Assembly (NCBI GenBank): GCA_963277665.1
Contig: OY728133.1
Span: 389,373,962-389,437,961, forward strand
Reading direction: 5' to 3'
Length of the DNA: 64,000 nt
Source: Viscum album
Lineage: Eukaryota; Streptophyta; Magnoliopsida; Santalales; Viscaceae
The position numbers and the translations under genes were made by a program. The notes beneath the pieces were generated by a model, which was given only the letters and a program-made list of their open reading frames with translations, had not been told where the DNA came from and did no database searches. This document shows, one piece after another, positions 1 through 11,208 of this stretch (within the stretch, counting starts at the first letter, position 1; every line of letters starts with the position of its first letter).

Positions 1-400
1 TTTACTTTTTCCATATTATGTTGATGTTCAAGTTTAAAAGGATTTTGTTTTAGTCATACATTGCCTTAAATGTTTATGTTTATTTATGAAAGCTTCCGCA
101 ATATTGTTATCCTTACTGAGCATCTGAGCTCACCCCTTTCAATGTTTTAATTTTTCCAGGATGTGAAGAAGTATATTATGAATGACCTGCAGGGATAGTC
201 AGAAGAGGATATGAGTGTGGACTATGAAGACCATGTTATTTTAGTTTTTTTACTTTATGTTGTAATGTAAGACTTATGAATGTATCTAGTGTTTCTAAGG
301 CTACTAAACTAATCGGCCTTTCGAGACTTGATCTTTTGTGATCATGCCAATGTTACGAAGTAGTGCACTGACTCTGGGTAGCTGGGGTCGGGGCGTTACA
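1..400 (+). mobile_element. 3' part of 5' LTR, chromovirus element A
   Basis: This stretch is nearly identical to 6347-6746, the end of the next LTR; I count 7 mismatches over 400 bases by eye. It ends GGGGCGTTACA, the mirror of the TGTAACACCC that opens LTRs of this family, and a primer binding site follows at once. It is therefore the right end of the 5' LTR of element A; the rest lies left of the window. High identity to the 3' LTR indicates a fairly recent insertion. Confidence 0.93.
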
Positions 401-904
401 GTTGGTATCAGAGGCAGTTTAGTACTAACCTTGGAAGCTAGATTTAGATAAACTCTGATTAGAGCACATAGCCTGAAGACAGACTTTAAGGATTAGTATA
501 GAAGAACTTCCTAGAATTTTGGTATTATAGAGATTTTGTGAGTTTTCCGAGCAATACATCCCTGTCTGGATACGAGCAGGTAGAGGCGGCTCTGGCACAG
601 ATGTACCTAGGGGTAAAACCTGAAAACACCGCATTGAGCTAGACTCGAATGGGAACTGGTGCACGACAACGGGCCTAGCTGCACTCTTGGTTACGACACT
701 CTCGGGGGATATGCTTAGGATAATTCTCATTTTCTTTACAAACCACTATGAAGGGTTATGATTATATACTTCCTCAAAGAAAACATTCCTTTTTATGATT
801 ATGGATTATATCCATAAATAGTTCAATTTATGTAAAGTGTTTTACAAATATGGAATTATGTATTTTAATTCATAAACTAATCTAGTTTATGCTATTTTTT
901 AGAA
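401..904 (+). other. 5' leader of element A
   Basis: Non-coding leader between primer site and gag start. Positions 562-710 are clearly similar to 49777-49924 of the CACTA element read on the minus strand, so both elements carry this block in the sense direction of their leader. The reverse strand of the block is open for about 100 codons here (425-730), but I see no promoter or known domain supporting a gene there. Confidence 0.75.
403..414 (+). other. Primer binding site, initiator tRNA-Met
   Basis: TGGTATCAGAGG begins three bases after the LTR end and matches the usual plant tRNA-iMet primer site TGGTATCAGAGC at 11 of 12 positions. Minus-strand DNA synthesis of element A would start here. 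Confidence 0.9.
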
Positions 905-1972
905 ATGGCGCCTAGTGGAAGGAATGGAAACCGTATCAATGCACGCACTCCGTGTAGGGATTGCCCTCCTGCTCAAGATAATTATTGTGGATCTAGAGAT
1001 ACAACTGGTGCTGATCAACTTATTACCATACTAGGACAACTCACTTAGGTTATGAATAATAACCTTACTCGTATGGATCACCCTAATCCGCAATGTGGAG
1101 GATCAATGTTAGACCGCTTCATGAGGCAACAACCACCAACATTTAATGGGGGTACAAATCCATTAGTAGCTGAGTAATGGATAAACTCCTTAGAGAAAAT
1201 ATTCCACGCCTTGGGGAGTAGCGAAAGAGAGAAGGTTATCATGGAAGTTTACCGCCTCACTGGAGATGCCGATCAATGGTGGTCATTGATTCAAAATAAA
1301 AAGGAAGATGATGACGTATCGAATATGGAATAGAGGGAGTTCAAAGAGATTTTCTTAGAAAAATACTTTCCTCATGACCATCGAGCAGACATAGAAAGGC
1401 AATTTCTGAGTCTGAGACAAAAGGAGGATGAGAATGTCGCAAAGTATGAGGCTAACTTTACAAGGTTGGCGAGGTATGCTGCAGATTATATACGTAACCC
1501 AAGAGGTAAGATTGATCGTTTCTTTGATGGGTTAAAGCCATTTCTCCGTAGAGCTTTAGTATCACAATCTTTCTCAACATACGATGATATTGTCTCATGT
1601 GCTATCAAGACAGAAAAGGAATTCTCTAAGTCTTATGACAACAAAGTAAAGCAAGAGAAGAAGAGAACGGTGGAACAAGAGACAGATAAAGGGAAAAAGG
1701 GAAAGAAGGATTTTCCATTATGTGATAATTGTGGGAAGAATCACCCTGGTACTTGCCTAAAAGGAATGTTAGTTTGTTATAAATGTGGAGAAAAAGGTCA
1801 CCAGGCGCGTGATTGCAAGGGAAAGAAAGAGGCTATCAATGTTGAATACTACAATTGTAGGGAAATGGGGAATTATGCAAATGAATGTCCTAAGCGTCAG
1901 GGAAACTTACCTTAGAAAAGGCCAAGGGATCAAGGACAATCTTATGCTGTTACTACAGTTGAAGCGGAATAA
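905..1972 (+). pseudogene. gag of chromovirus element A, nonsense-damaged
   Basis: One reading frame from ATG 905 gives a Gag capsid-like protein: a short N-terminus, a retrotransposon-gag domain (around 1130-1600, with the conserved FFDGLKPFLR stretch near 1520), a Lys-rich linker, then Cys/His motifs. Visible motifs are CDNCGKNHPGTC, a complete CCHC knuckle CYKCGEKGHQARDC (about 1780-1820), and a third degenerate one. In-frame stops occur near 1046, 1174, 1331, 1912 and 1970; most look like C-to-T or G-to-A changes of Gln or Trp codons. Similarity to the gag of element B stops just after 1970, where protease should begin. Lineage by family knowledge: Tekay/Del chromoviruses. The protein cannot be made full length. 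Confidence 0.9.
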
Positions 1973-3007
1973 TTAGTGTATTGGTGCTTCTGGACTCATG
2001 GATTATATTCTGGTTTTTAGAATAATGTGATATATATATATAAGGATTGTACTGCAGTACTTGTCGTTTCAGTAAGGTTTTAATATGATGAAGGTAATCA
2101 TATTTTTAGTATGTGACAATAAGAGAAACTCTACTTTGTTTGGGGAATCTGATAAATTGATTTTGGAATTAGGAGACCTTTTAGAGAAAGTCTGGACAGA
2201 GGTATTTTCGATAACTATAAAGGTTGGAGTGGATTAAGTTGATCTTTGGATAGTATTGTTTAAGGTTAAAAAATTTATGAAGATTATTTTTGGAATATTA
2301 TACTACTATAGTTTTAGGAAGAGGACAACCTGCAGGGTGGGGCATAACCCGTCACGTCGGACAAAGCTGCAGGAATCGAACCCACAACCATAGTGCGACA
2401 TGCCCTTATTTCCTACCACTAGCCTACAGGAAGTCCCTTGTTATTACAAATAATTTTACTAATCTAAATGGTATGTGTTAACATTTGGAACCTTATACAA
2501 TTAGGATAAGTATAATATTTTTGAGTTCTATTATCTTTTTGAGTGAAAGATGAGTTGAAGGTTGAAACTCTAATTGTCAAGCATAAATATATATATACCT
2601 ATCTCTTATTCAATGAATAAATTAATTCTTAAACTTTAGTAAAGGGATATTGAAACAAAAAAAATGTGTTATCCTAATACCTTATGTCTTGTTGAACTGA
2701 TGATATTTTAAATCAACATAGATTGAAGGCTTTGAGGCCCTCAATTTGACAGTTGATTGTGATTGATGACCTCAATCACTCCCTACAAATATTTCTGTTT
2801 TTCCTCCAATTATATGTCTATAATTGCCACCAATGTTCTCCTAATCGAGATCATAATTGGGTGGTGACTTTTTCATTTCCTTTTCCCTCTTATTAAGACT
2901 AAATTTTATTAATCTTATTTCCGATGTGGGTTTTCCACAAAGGTATTTTCTATTTTCAACCTTTTATTTTCCAAGGAAATTTTCAAATTGCGAGGACGCA
3001 ATTTATT
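1973..3007. other. Filler replacing pol in element A
   Basis: Where protease to integrase should lie (about 3.4 kb in element B) there is only about 1 kb of AT-rich sequence with no recognisable coding motif. It carries a SINE-like insert at 2300-2445. The last ~45 bases before the LTR again resemble the end of element B (polypurine tract region), so the element is internally deleted or its interior replaced. Confidence 0.75.
2300..2445 (-). mobile_element. tRNA-derived SINE-like insert
   Basis: On the minus strand an RNA polymerase III internal promoter is visible: an A-box-like TAGGCTAGTGGTAGG at 2426-2412 and a very good B box GGTTCGATTCC at 2382-2372, about 30 bases apart as in tRNA genes. 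The flanking sequence does not fold into a tRNA with an acceptor stem. GC content is clearly higher than the surroundings. I could not find a convincing target duplication or A/T tail, so exact ends are uncertain. A tRNA-derived SINE is the best reading; an unrelated tRNA-like fragment is the alternative. Confidence 0.65.
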
Positions 3008-3021
3008 GAAGGAGTGGAGAA
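3008..3021 (+). other. Polypurine tract, element A
   Basis: GAAGGAGTGGAGAA lies directly against the LTR start TGTAACACCC. The matching position in element B (11195-11208) reads GAAGGAGGGGATAA. This is the expected plus-strand primer. Confidence 0.8.
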
Positions 3022-6000
3022 TGTAACACCCTGAGCTTCCACAATACGCTTCTCATTCAATAATGCAATAGCTTGCATTGTATGCAACTTCGAGTTCCAA
3101 AACACCGCGACTAATGAAAGTAGCCGTTATGAATAATAATAACCACTTTTTAATATTATAGAAATTTTATATTTCAAAATGGACTTCATTTTTGGATTCG
3201 GAATATCGAAATTATCCTATGTTGAATTTTTGGTATTTTTCTGAGAACTTCTAATTTTTTATGAATAGTGAAAAATACATAAAAACAACTTTTTTAATCA
3301 AAATAATTTATAGTGATAAATTATAATATTTAGTGGGTTTAAAGTATAATTAAAATATATTTTTACCATTTTATCCAATGGAGGTCATTAGAATTAATTT
3401 AACATTGAAATTGGACATAAACAATTGCCAATCTTTTGATATAAATTGTTTCTTAAAAACACGCTATTTGTTGTGACGGCGGGAATTAATTATAAAATTA
3501 ATTAATGAAACTTATTTGTATGGAATTTTTTAAAATAGACATCATTTTGAATTCGGAATATCAATTATAGCTTAGGGTGAAATCTTGGCATTGTTCTGAA
3601 AAACTTCAATTTTTGATGAATAGTGAAACCACTAAGTGGTAGTTAAATAACAGATTTTTCGTTTAAATGAAATATTACCACTTCTGTGATTTTAATTTCA
3701 AAAATCCGACATACATGGTTTTCATTAGGAAGTAAAATGTGGTTTAATGGGATTAAAATAATTTTTGGTGAATAGTAACTTTTAAGTTCTTAATCGCGAT
3801 TAGAGGTAATTAGTGTAGTTTAAGGTAAAAATAATGTTTTAATAATATGAGATGAGCTTGACACATGTCCTACCCTCATTGGATGTTCCATGGCCGACCA
3901 AGACAATCCATGGGTCAACTTGGGGACCCCATGGAGCCACTTTAGTTAGAAAATGACATAAATACCTTTTATTTAATGTTAAAGTAAAAAATGACACAAA
4001 CATGAAATGTTTTACTAAAACAATTTTTACATGGGGTTATAAAAGTTATATTTTTGACTATAAATCGTAATTGGAAAGATAAAAAAATTTCCTACAACAT
4101 AGTTTTTTTTTAAAATTTTTAGACATTATATAAATTAAATTATTTATGACATCATTATGATGCAGCGATGACCTCATTATTTAACGATTTTAATAAAATG
4201 AAAAGATAATATACAATACAAGGCTTACACTTGTCCAAAGACTATTATATGGGTAGATTTAGAACCCTTATCACCTTAGCCACGAATTATATAAGTGTGG
4301 GACCTTTAGAATCCGAAAGGCATTGTATAATAATGTAAAATTTCCTTACTTTCCAAGAGTGCCCCTCCTCTCCTCTTATAAAAGGCCCCCAACTCTACCA
4401 CCTCATTCACACTTTCAAGCCATTTGGCTCGGCCAAACTCTGCCCAAATACTCTCCCAACTTCCCCCTCTTACTCCTAGAAGCCTCACTTTGGGCAGAAC
4501 TCTTCCCAACGAATCCTTTGGCTCAAATCAAAAAGAGTTACCCGATTTTGAGGTAATGTCTTCTCTAATGTTGTTTTGTTTTATTTTTCTTCTCCAACCC
4601 TCTAAACTCTTTTTATTCATTTATTTTGTAACAAAACCAGTATCCTCAATATACTAGGATGTTGTTATAAGAAGGATTCGAGCTAAACTTACACACAACT
4701 ACATCTAATGGTTAAAGAACATACGGTTTCTGTGGATGGCGAATTTCTGCCTCACGAAACGATGATTGTTCAACACTCATATAACACCTGTAAAGGTGGC
4801 CATTAAGATGTCACTATATTTATATAGGATATATAATATGTTTATGTTTTACTTATGCTTCTTTATTTCTTATTTATGTCATACTTTATGATTTCCATTA
4901 TGGGTAAACGCGATAATTTCATTTTAGGAAGTGCGGACTACCGCCCCCTCAAAGTGATGTGAATCGTTAATGCCATATGTGGGATGTATAAAGGATGGAG
5001 TAAATGATATTATATATGATATTATACTGGAACTATATTATACCTTTATATAATTATGATTTCATTCCATTAAATATGAAATAGAAATGAAAGTAGTGTT
5101 CATGCGTACGTACGGCTTACCGTCTCCATGAACGGTGCATTTCATTTTTACCTCTAAATGTTATGTAATAATATAAATGCATGTATATACTGGATATATA
5201 TGAGATATATTATATCTATATCATGAATATAATTCTGTATATAATGGATATATCACCACCTGAACAACTTGTAATTATAAGAATGTTATTTTTGACTCAA
5301 GTACCTAAGATCGACAAAATGACCATTATAAACTTAAATAATTACATAATGTTCATAACATGGTAATAAGGGACATAAAAGGAGTAATGAACATGAAAAA
5401 GGTTCTTAAGTAAATAGGAATTAACTCTAGTTTATTATTCAGGAGGTTAAAGAACGGTCGAGTCAGGACAGGACGCAAGGTAAGGGAACTTCTTAACCCA
5501 ATTTCTATTCTTTGGGTTAATCTCCTACTTTCAAATTATGTCATGATATTATTATTTCGTATATTGTATTTGTACTTTATTTATGTGTACTTATAGTGAA
5601 TACACATAATAGATCTACTTTATTTAAAAAAAATGATCTTTGTAAGGGTTTTCATCTCAATCTCCTTTCATTGAGGCATATTTGGTTTTATACACAACTT
5701 TCTTTTATACGGTGTATAAACCCCTTTGACTTTTAAGTTTATTCAAAAGGAATCTTTTTTATACGAAGAGTTTTACTAAATGAAAAAAAGGGAATGTTTT
5801 TCTTTCCGTACTTATGCGGCGACAACGACTTCTCCGCCGCTGTGACCATTATTTGAGTTTCGGCTTCCACTACAAGCCATCACTTTTTTTAAAAGAAAAA
5901 TAAATACAAAGTTTTAACTTTCTTTTATTTTGGTATTGAAAATGGTTTTGAAAGCATTTTTATTATATAAATGTTTTGTATTGATATTTTGTGATTGAAA

Positions 6001-6746
6001 TGTGGAAATGTTATGTTTCCTTTATGCATGTTTTATGTGATACGATTATGTTATGGTTTATGATATGTTTAAACCTATTCATATGAGGAATGCATTGGAC
6101 TTAATAAGTGACGGGTGGAGCCAGCTATAGCTCCTTGATGCATCGGCAGGTCTCATGAGACAAACTAGTGTCTTGGCATGAGGCCTTGACAAAATCTTAT
6201 TTGTGGTCTTGGCACGAGGCCTTGACTATGTGGTTATGATAGTCTGGCATTATGCATTCCATCATTATGAAAGTGGTTATTGATATTGCATGTGATTATT
6301 TGACCAGTAGAATATCCATGTGAAGAAGTAAATGGCATTATCTCATTTTACTTTTTCCATATTATGTTGATGTTCAAGTTTAAAAGGCTTTTGTTTTAGT
6401 CATACATTGCCTTAAATGTTTATGTTTATTTATGAAAGCTTCCGCAATATTGTTATCCTTACTGAGCATCTGAGCTCACCCCTTTCAATGTTTTAATTTT
6501 TCCAGGATGTGAAGAAGTATATTATGAATGACCTGCAGGGATAGTCATAAGAGGATATGAGTGTGGACTACGAAGACCATGTTATTTTCGTTTTTTTACT
6601 TTATGTTGTAATGTAAGACTTATGAATGTATCTAGTGTTTCCAAGGCTACTAAACTAATCGGTCTTTCGAGACTTGATCTTTTGTGATCATGCCAATGTT
6701 ACGAAGTAGTGCACCGACTCTGGGTAGCTGGGGTCGGGGCGTTACA
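3022..6746 (+). mobile_element. 3' LTR of chromovirus element A (3725 bp)
   Basis: The LTR begins TGTAACACCC and ends GGGCGTTACA. It is collinear with the LTR at 11209-14990, sharing the promoter segment, a CpG-rich CGTACGTACG segment near 5107, and a block around 6115-6235 with repeated CTTGGCATGAGGCC-like motifs. It pairs with 1-400 as the two LTRs of one insertion. Base 6747 onward is gag sequence of element B, so TTTAC at 6747-6751 is the predicted target duplication; the left copy is outside the window. Confidence 0.92.
4377..4384 (+). promoter_or_regulatory. TATA box in LTR
   Basis: TATAAAAG followed by a C-rich stretch, at the same place as 12779-12786 in the other LTR. It is the likely core promoter driving the element transcript. 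Confidence 0.7.
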
Positions 6747-7770
6747 TTTACCTCCTGTTCAAGGTAATTATAGTGGAGCTGGTGATACAACTGGTGCTGA
6801 TCAAGTTATCACCATACTGGGACAACTTACTCAGGTTATGAATAATAACCTTACATGTATGGAGCACCCTGATCCACATCATGGAGGATCAATGTTTGAT
6901 CATTTCATGAGGAAAAGACCACTAAAATTCAATTGGAATACAAATCCATTGGTAGCTTAGCAACAAATAAGTTCCCTAGAGAACATATTTCAGGCTTTGG
7001 GGAGTAGTGAAAGGGAAAAAGTTATCATGGCAGTTTATCACCTCGCGGAAGATGTTGATAAATTGTGGTCATTGATTCAAAACACAAAGGAAGATGATGA
7101 TGTATCAAATATGGAATGGAGGGAGTTTAAAGAACCTTTCTTAGAGAAATACTTTCTTCGTGACCATCGAGCAGATATGGAAAGGCAATTTCTCAGTTTG
7201 AGGAAAAAGGAGGATGAGAATGTTGCAAAGTATGAGGCTAACATTACAAGGTTATCATGGAATTCTGCAGATTATATACATAACCCAAGAAGTAAGATTG
7301 ATCGTTTCTTTGATGGGTTAAAACCATTTCTCCGTCGAGATTTAGTATCGCAATCCTTATAATCATATGAAGATATTTTATAATGTGATATCAAGATAGA
7401 AAAGGAATTATCTAAGTCTTACGACTTTAAAGCAAAGAAAGAGAAGAAGAGATCTACTGAACACTCTAGGAAAGGAAATAAGGAAACAAGGAAAAAGGGA
7501 AGATTTGAATTTCCACCATGTGATAATCATGGAAGGAAGCACCCTAGTGTCTGTCTAAAAGGAAAAGGAGTATGCTACAAATGTGGACAGAAAGGCCATC
7601 TTACTGGTGATTATAAAGGAAAGAAAGACAATACTGATGTTCAATGATACAATTATAGGGAAATGGGACATTATACAAATGAATGTCATAAGCTTCAGGG
7701 GAACTTACCTCAGAAAAGGCCAAGGGATCAAGGCCAAGCTTATGCTATCACTACTACTGAGGTAGAAGCT
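6747..7770 (+). pseudogene. gag of chromovirus element B, 5' end displaced
   Basis: The translation matches the gag of element A from its codon ~19 onward, so the start and 5' LTR of element B lie left of the inserted element A, outside the window. The capsid part is clear at 6990-7360, the CCHC region at 7520-7690 (CYKCGQKGHLTGDY, with the last Cys lost). Stops near 6958, 7360 and 7382 and frame changes break the frame. It continues into protease after 7770. Confidence 0.88.
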
Positions 7771-8330
7771 CAAAAAGACATGGTGACAGGTAATTTAATG
7801 GTTTCCTCAAGTTTAGAAAATGCTTTATTTGATTTTGGATCATCACATTGTTTCATATCTTCCCAGTTTTCTAAGAGAATTAGATATTTACTATTTGATT
7901 TAACAAGGGAGTTTTCAGTTAAAACTCTTAAGTGAAGTATCATCGCAATAGAGTTTTGTGAATCCATTCCCATTAGAGAATATAAATGTTCTTTATCTGC
8001 TGATCTAATCGTCATACCCATGATTGAATTTGATATAATCATCGGTATGAATTGGATTTCAGACCATGATGTGAAGATTTATTGTAAGAAGAAGGAGGTT
8101 ACAATTTTTTATGATGTTGATAAGGAACACATTATCTTTATAGAAGAATCGTCTCCACCTAATTCTTATCTAGATCCACCCCCAGTAGCTCAACTAAATT
8201 CAATTATTGTGGAGGAAGAGAATGAAATAACTGTGGGTGAGGATAGGAATGTTCAAATAGAGGATGTACCTATTGTGAAAGAATATGTTGATGTTTTTCT
8301 AGAGGATTTACCTGGACGTCCTCCAAAATG
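7771..8330 (+). pseudogene. Protease region of element B
   Basis: Retropepsin-like segment. The active-site motif reads LFDFGSSHCFIS near 7826-7860, so the usual D-[ST]-G has become D-F-G, which should abolish activity. A second conserved part, DIIIGMNWISDHD, follows at 8032-8070. A stop at 7933 splits it. The tail (8230-8330) is the linker leading to RT, ending in a stop at 8329. Confidence 0.82.
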
Positions 8331-9175
8331 AAAAATTGAGTTTTCCATTGACCTAATTCCTGGTTTAAGGCCCATATCGAAGACCCCTTATAGAATGGAC
8401 ACAGTGGAATTAGTGGAACTAAAGAAACAACCAGAGGAATTGAGTAATAAGGTATTTATTCACTATAGTGTTTCTCCATGGAGATCCCCTGTCCTTTTTG
8501 TTAAGAAGAAAGATGGATCTATGAGGTTCTGTATCGACTACAGGGAGATCAATGCTATAACAATAAAGAACAAGTATCCCCTAACTCTCATTGATGATTT
8601 ATTTGACCAACTGCATGGAGCTCAATACTTTTCAAAGATTTACCTTCAATCAAGATACCATCAGTTGTGTGTGAAGTAGGAAGACATTCTGAAGACAGCA
8701 TTTTGAACCAGGTACGGGCATTATGAGTTTATAATAATTCTTTTTGGATTGAATAATGCACCCTCTGTCTTCATGGATCTAATGAACAAAGTTTTCACGG
8801 AATATCTCGATGATTTTTTTGTGGTATTTATTGATGATATCTTGGTATACTCCAAAAGCTACGAAGATCATGAAAATCACTTGTGCATTACCCTGAATAC
8901 TCTTAGAAGACATGAATTATATGGGATGTTTATCAAGTGTGAATTCTAGCTTTAGATGATTTATTTTCATGTCTATATTGTCTCTAAGGATGGGATTTCC
9001 GTTGATCCTTCTAAGACCAAGGAAATCCAAGAATGGCTGGCACCGATGAGTATAACTGAGGTACATAGTTTTATTGGTTTAGAAAGTTATTATCTACGTT
9101 TCGTCCATAATTTTTCCCGATTGGCTAACCAATTAATGAAGATCACATGTAAAGGGGATAAATTTATTTAGACAA
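8331..9175 (+). pseudogene. Reverse transcriptase of element B
   Basis: Most gypsy RT motifs can be read: [20 protein letters not shown] (8474-8530) then [19 protein letters not shown] (8632-8670), [15 protein letters not shown], and the catalytic [10 protein letters not shown] (about 8827-8856) with both aspartates kept. Stops or frame breaks occur at 8677, 8704, 8947 and 9169. Order and sequence are typical of Tekay/Del chromoviruses. Inactive because of the nonsense mutations. Confidence 0.92.
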
Positions 9176-9560
9176 AAGAGTTTGAAGAATGTTTTGAATA
9201 ACTGAAGATAAGATTAGTCAATGCTCCTATATTGACTCTACCATCAGGGAATGATGGGTTTGTTATTTATAGTGATGCTTCAAAGAAAGGGCTTGGTTGT
9301 TTCCTTATGCAGAATGATAGGGTTATTGCCTATGCATCATGACAGCTGAAAATTCATGAGAAAAACTATCCTACTCATGATCTTGAGTTAGCAGTTGTGA
9401 TCTTTTCTTTGAAGATATGGATATATTATCTCTATGATGAAAAATTTGAGATATATAATGATCACAAGGGTTTGAAGTATATTTTCTCACAAAAAGAACT
9501 CAACATGAGGAAAAGGTGATGACTTGAACTACTCAAGGATTATTATTGCACTATACACTA
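9176..9560 (+). pseudogene. RNase H of element B
   Basis: The segment contains VIYSDASKKGLGCFLMQ (about 9262-9312), the start of the gypsy RNase H with its first catalytic Asp, then [20 protein letters not shown] and the downstream DHKGLKYI motif. Several in-frame stops (9199, 9341, 9517) interrupt it. Confidence 0.87.
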
Positions 9561-10940
9561 CCATGCGGGGAAGACAAATATGGTGGCAGATTCTTTGAGA
9601 AGAAAGAATCATGGAGTTTTGAACAAAATGAGAGTTGAAAGGGATCCAATTTTCATGGATCTAGTAATGTTGGATATGAGAATAACCATGGAAGGTGAAA
9701 CATCGATACTTTTTCAAATGGTTTCCAAACCATATTTACTAGAAAGGATAATGAGTTCTCGAACCGATGATAAAGAGTTTCAAAAGAATATTAAAGCTGT
9801 GAATGATGGGAGATTGAGTGACATTGTGTATAAAGATGGAATTTTGAAATTTGGGAAGTGTCTTTGTATTCCCGATATACCTGATCTAAAAAGAGAAATT
9901 GTTGGTCGATGCTCACAGTTCCAATTTGTCTATACACCTTGGGAGCACAAAAATGTATAGTGATTTGAAGGAACATTTTTGGTGGGACAACATGAAGAGG
10001 GAGATTTCTGATTTTGTGTCAAGATGTATGGTTTGTCAACAAGTGAATACTGGAAGGCAACAGCCTAGAGGAGTCATGAAACCTCTTCCCATACCTGAGT
10101 GGAAATGGGATAATATCATGATGGACTTTGTCATGGGACTACCAAAGACTCCTAGAAGGAATGATTCAATATGGGTCATTATTGATCGTCTTACCAGGTC
10201 AGTACATTTTACTGCCATAAGGGAAGATTTACCACTTGATCATTTAGCAAGACTATATATTAATGAATTTGTGAGACATCATGGATTACCCCTATCGATT
10301 GTTTCTGATCATGATCCCCATTTTACTTCATGATTTTGGAAGAGTCTTCAGAAGGCCTTGGATACTGAACTTCATTTGAACACTACCTACCACCCTCAAA
10401 TAGATGGACAATCAGAACAGACTATTCAAACCTTAGAAGACATGTTGAGATCTTGCTCACTTGACTTTCAGGGTATGTGGGATCAATATTTACCTATGGT
10501 AGAATTTTCCTATAACAATAGCTTCCATTCAAGTATTTGGATGGCACTGTTTGAAGCATTATAAGGAAAGAGATGTCACACACCAACCTATTGGGATGAT
10601 GTTGGTGAAAAAAAATCATCGGCCCAGAACTGGTTGAGGAAACGATGGAAAAGGTGAAGGTAATCCAAAGCCACAACAAAGCCGCTCAAAGTGGGCATAA
10701 GAGCTATGCCGATACCTGAAGGAAGGATTTGGAATTTCAGGTAGAAGATCATGTTTTCTTGAAAGTATATCCATGGAAAAGAGTTAAACGTTTTGATAAG
10801 AAAGGTAAATTGAGTCCCAGGTACATCGGACCTTTTGAAATTCTCAAACGAATTGGGACTATAGTTTACCATTTAGAAATGTCGCCATGTCTCTCCAAAG
10901 TTCACGATGTGTTCCGTGTATCACTGTTGATAAAATAAAT
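9561..10940 (+). pseudogene. Integrase of element B
   Basis: The N-terminal zinc-binding HHCC region is visible (HLGSTKMYSDL to CMVCQQVN, 9930-10045) after a frameshift near 9900-9950. The catalytic core follows: MDFVMGLPKT (first Asp, about 10120), IVSDHDPHF (second Asp, about 10300), and the SEQTIQTLEDMLR segment holding the Glu (about 10410). Stops at 10331 and 10561 and frame changes around 10570-10730 break it. The C-terminal part with the YIGPFEIL motif (10820-10850) is in another frame. Confidence 0.92.
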
Positions 10941-11163
10941 GCCTGACCCAACGCATGTACTCACCTATGAGGAATTAGAACTGGAACCCGATCTGTCTTA
11001 TTGCGAAGAAACCATCCGGATTCTTGATACCAGATAATAAGTGCTGAGAAACCAGATGACTCGTCTGGTAAAAGTTCTATGGAGAAACCATAAGATGGAA
11101 GAGGCAACATGGGAACCTGAGGAACTTATGATGAAGAACCACCCGAGTATTTTCATGTGGTAG
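10941..11163 (+). pseudogene. Chromodomain at end of element B polyprotein
   Basis: After a stop at 10936 the frame continues with PDPTHVLTYEELELEPDLSY, then VLRNQMTRLVKVLWRN and EEATWEPEELM up to 11163. This is the C-terminal chromodomain of chromovirus integrases, which in this lineage steers insertion toward particular chromatin. The aromatic and acidic positions around LVKVLW and ATWE are kept. A TAA near 11036 interrupts the domain. This is the evidence for calling A and B chromoviruses. Confidence 0.88.
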
Positions 11164-11194
11164 TATTCTAGAAATTTTTAGGACAAAATTATTT

Positions 11195-11208
11195 GAAGGA
11201 GGGGATAA
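11195..11208 (+). other. Polypurine tract, element B
   Basis: GAAGGAGGGGATAA is directly adjacent to the LTR start at 11209; it is a typical plus-strand priming tract. Confidence 0.85.

Noticed and set aside
425..730. A 101-codon minus-strand ORF in the gypsy leader
   Set aside because: It has no recognisable domain and overlaps the leader and shared block; the partial match in the CACTA element is reported as a finding rather than as a gene.
2340..2430. A tRNA gene on the minus strand
   Set aside because: Good A and B boxes but no acceptor stem pairing or proper anticodon arm; a SINE-type derivative fits better.
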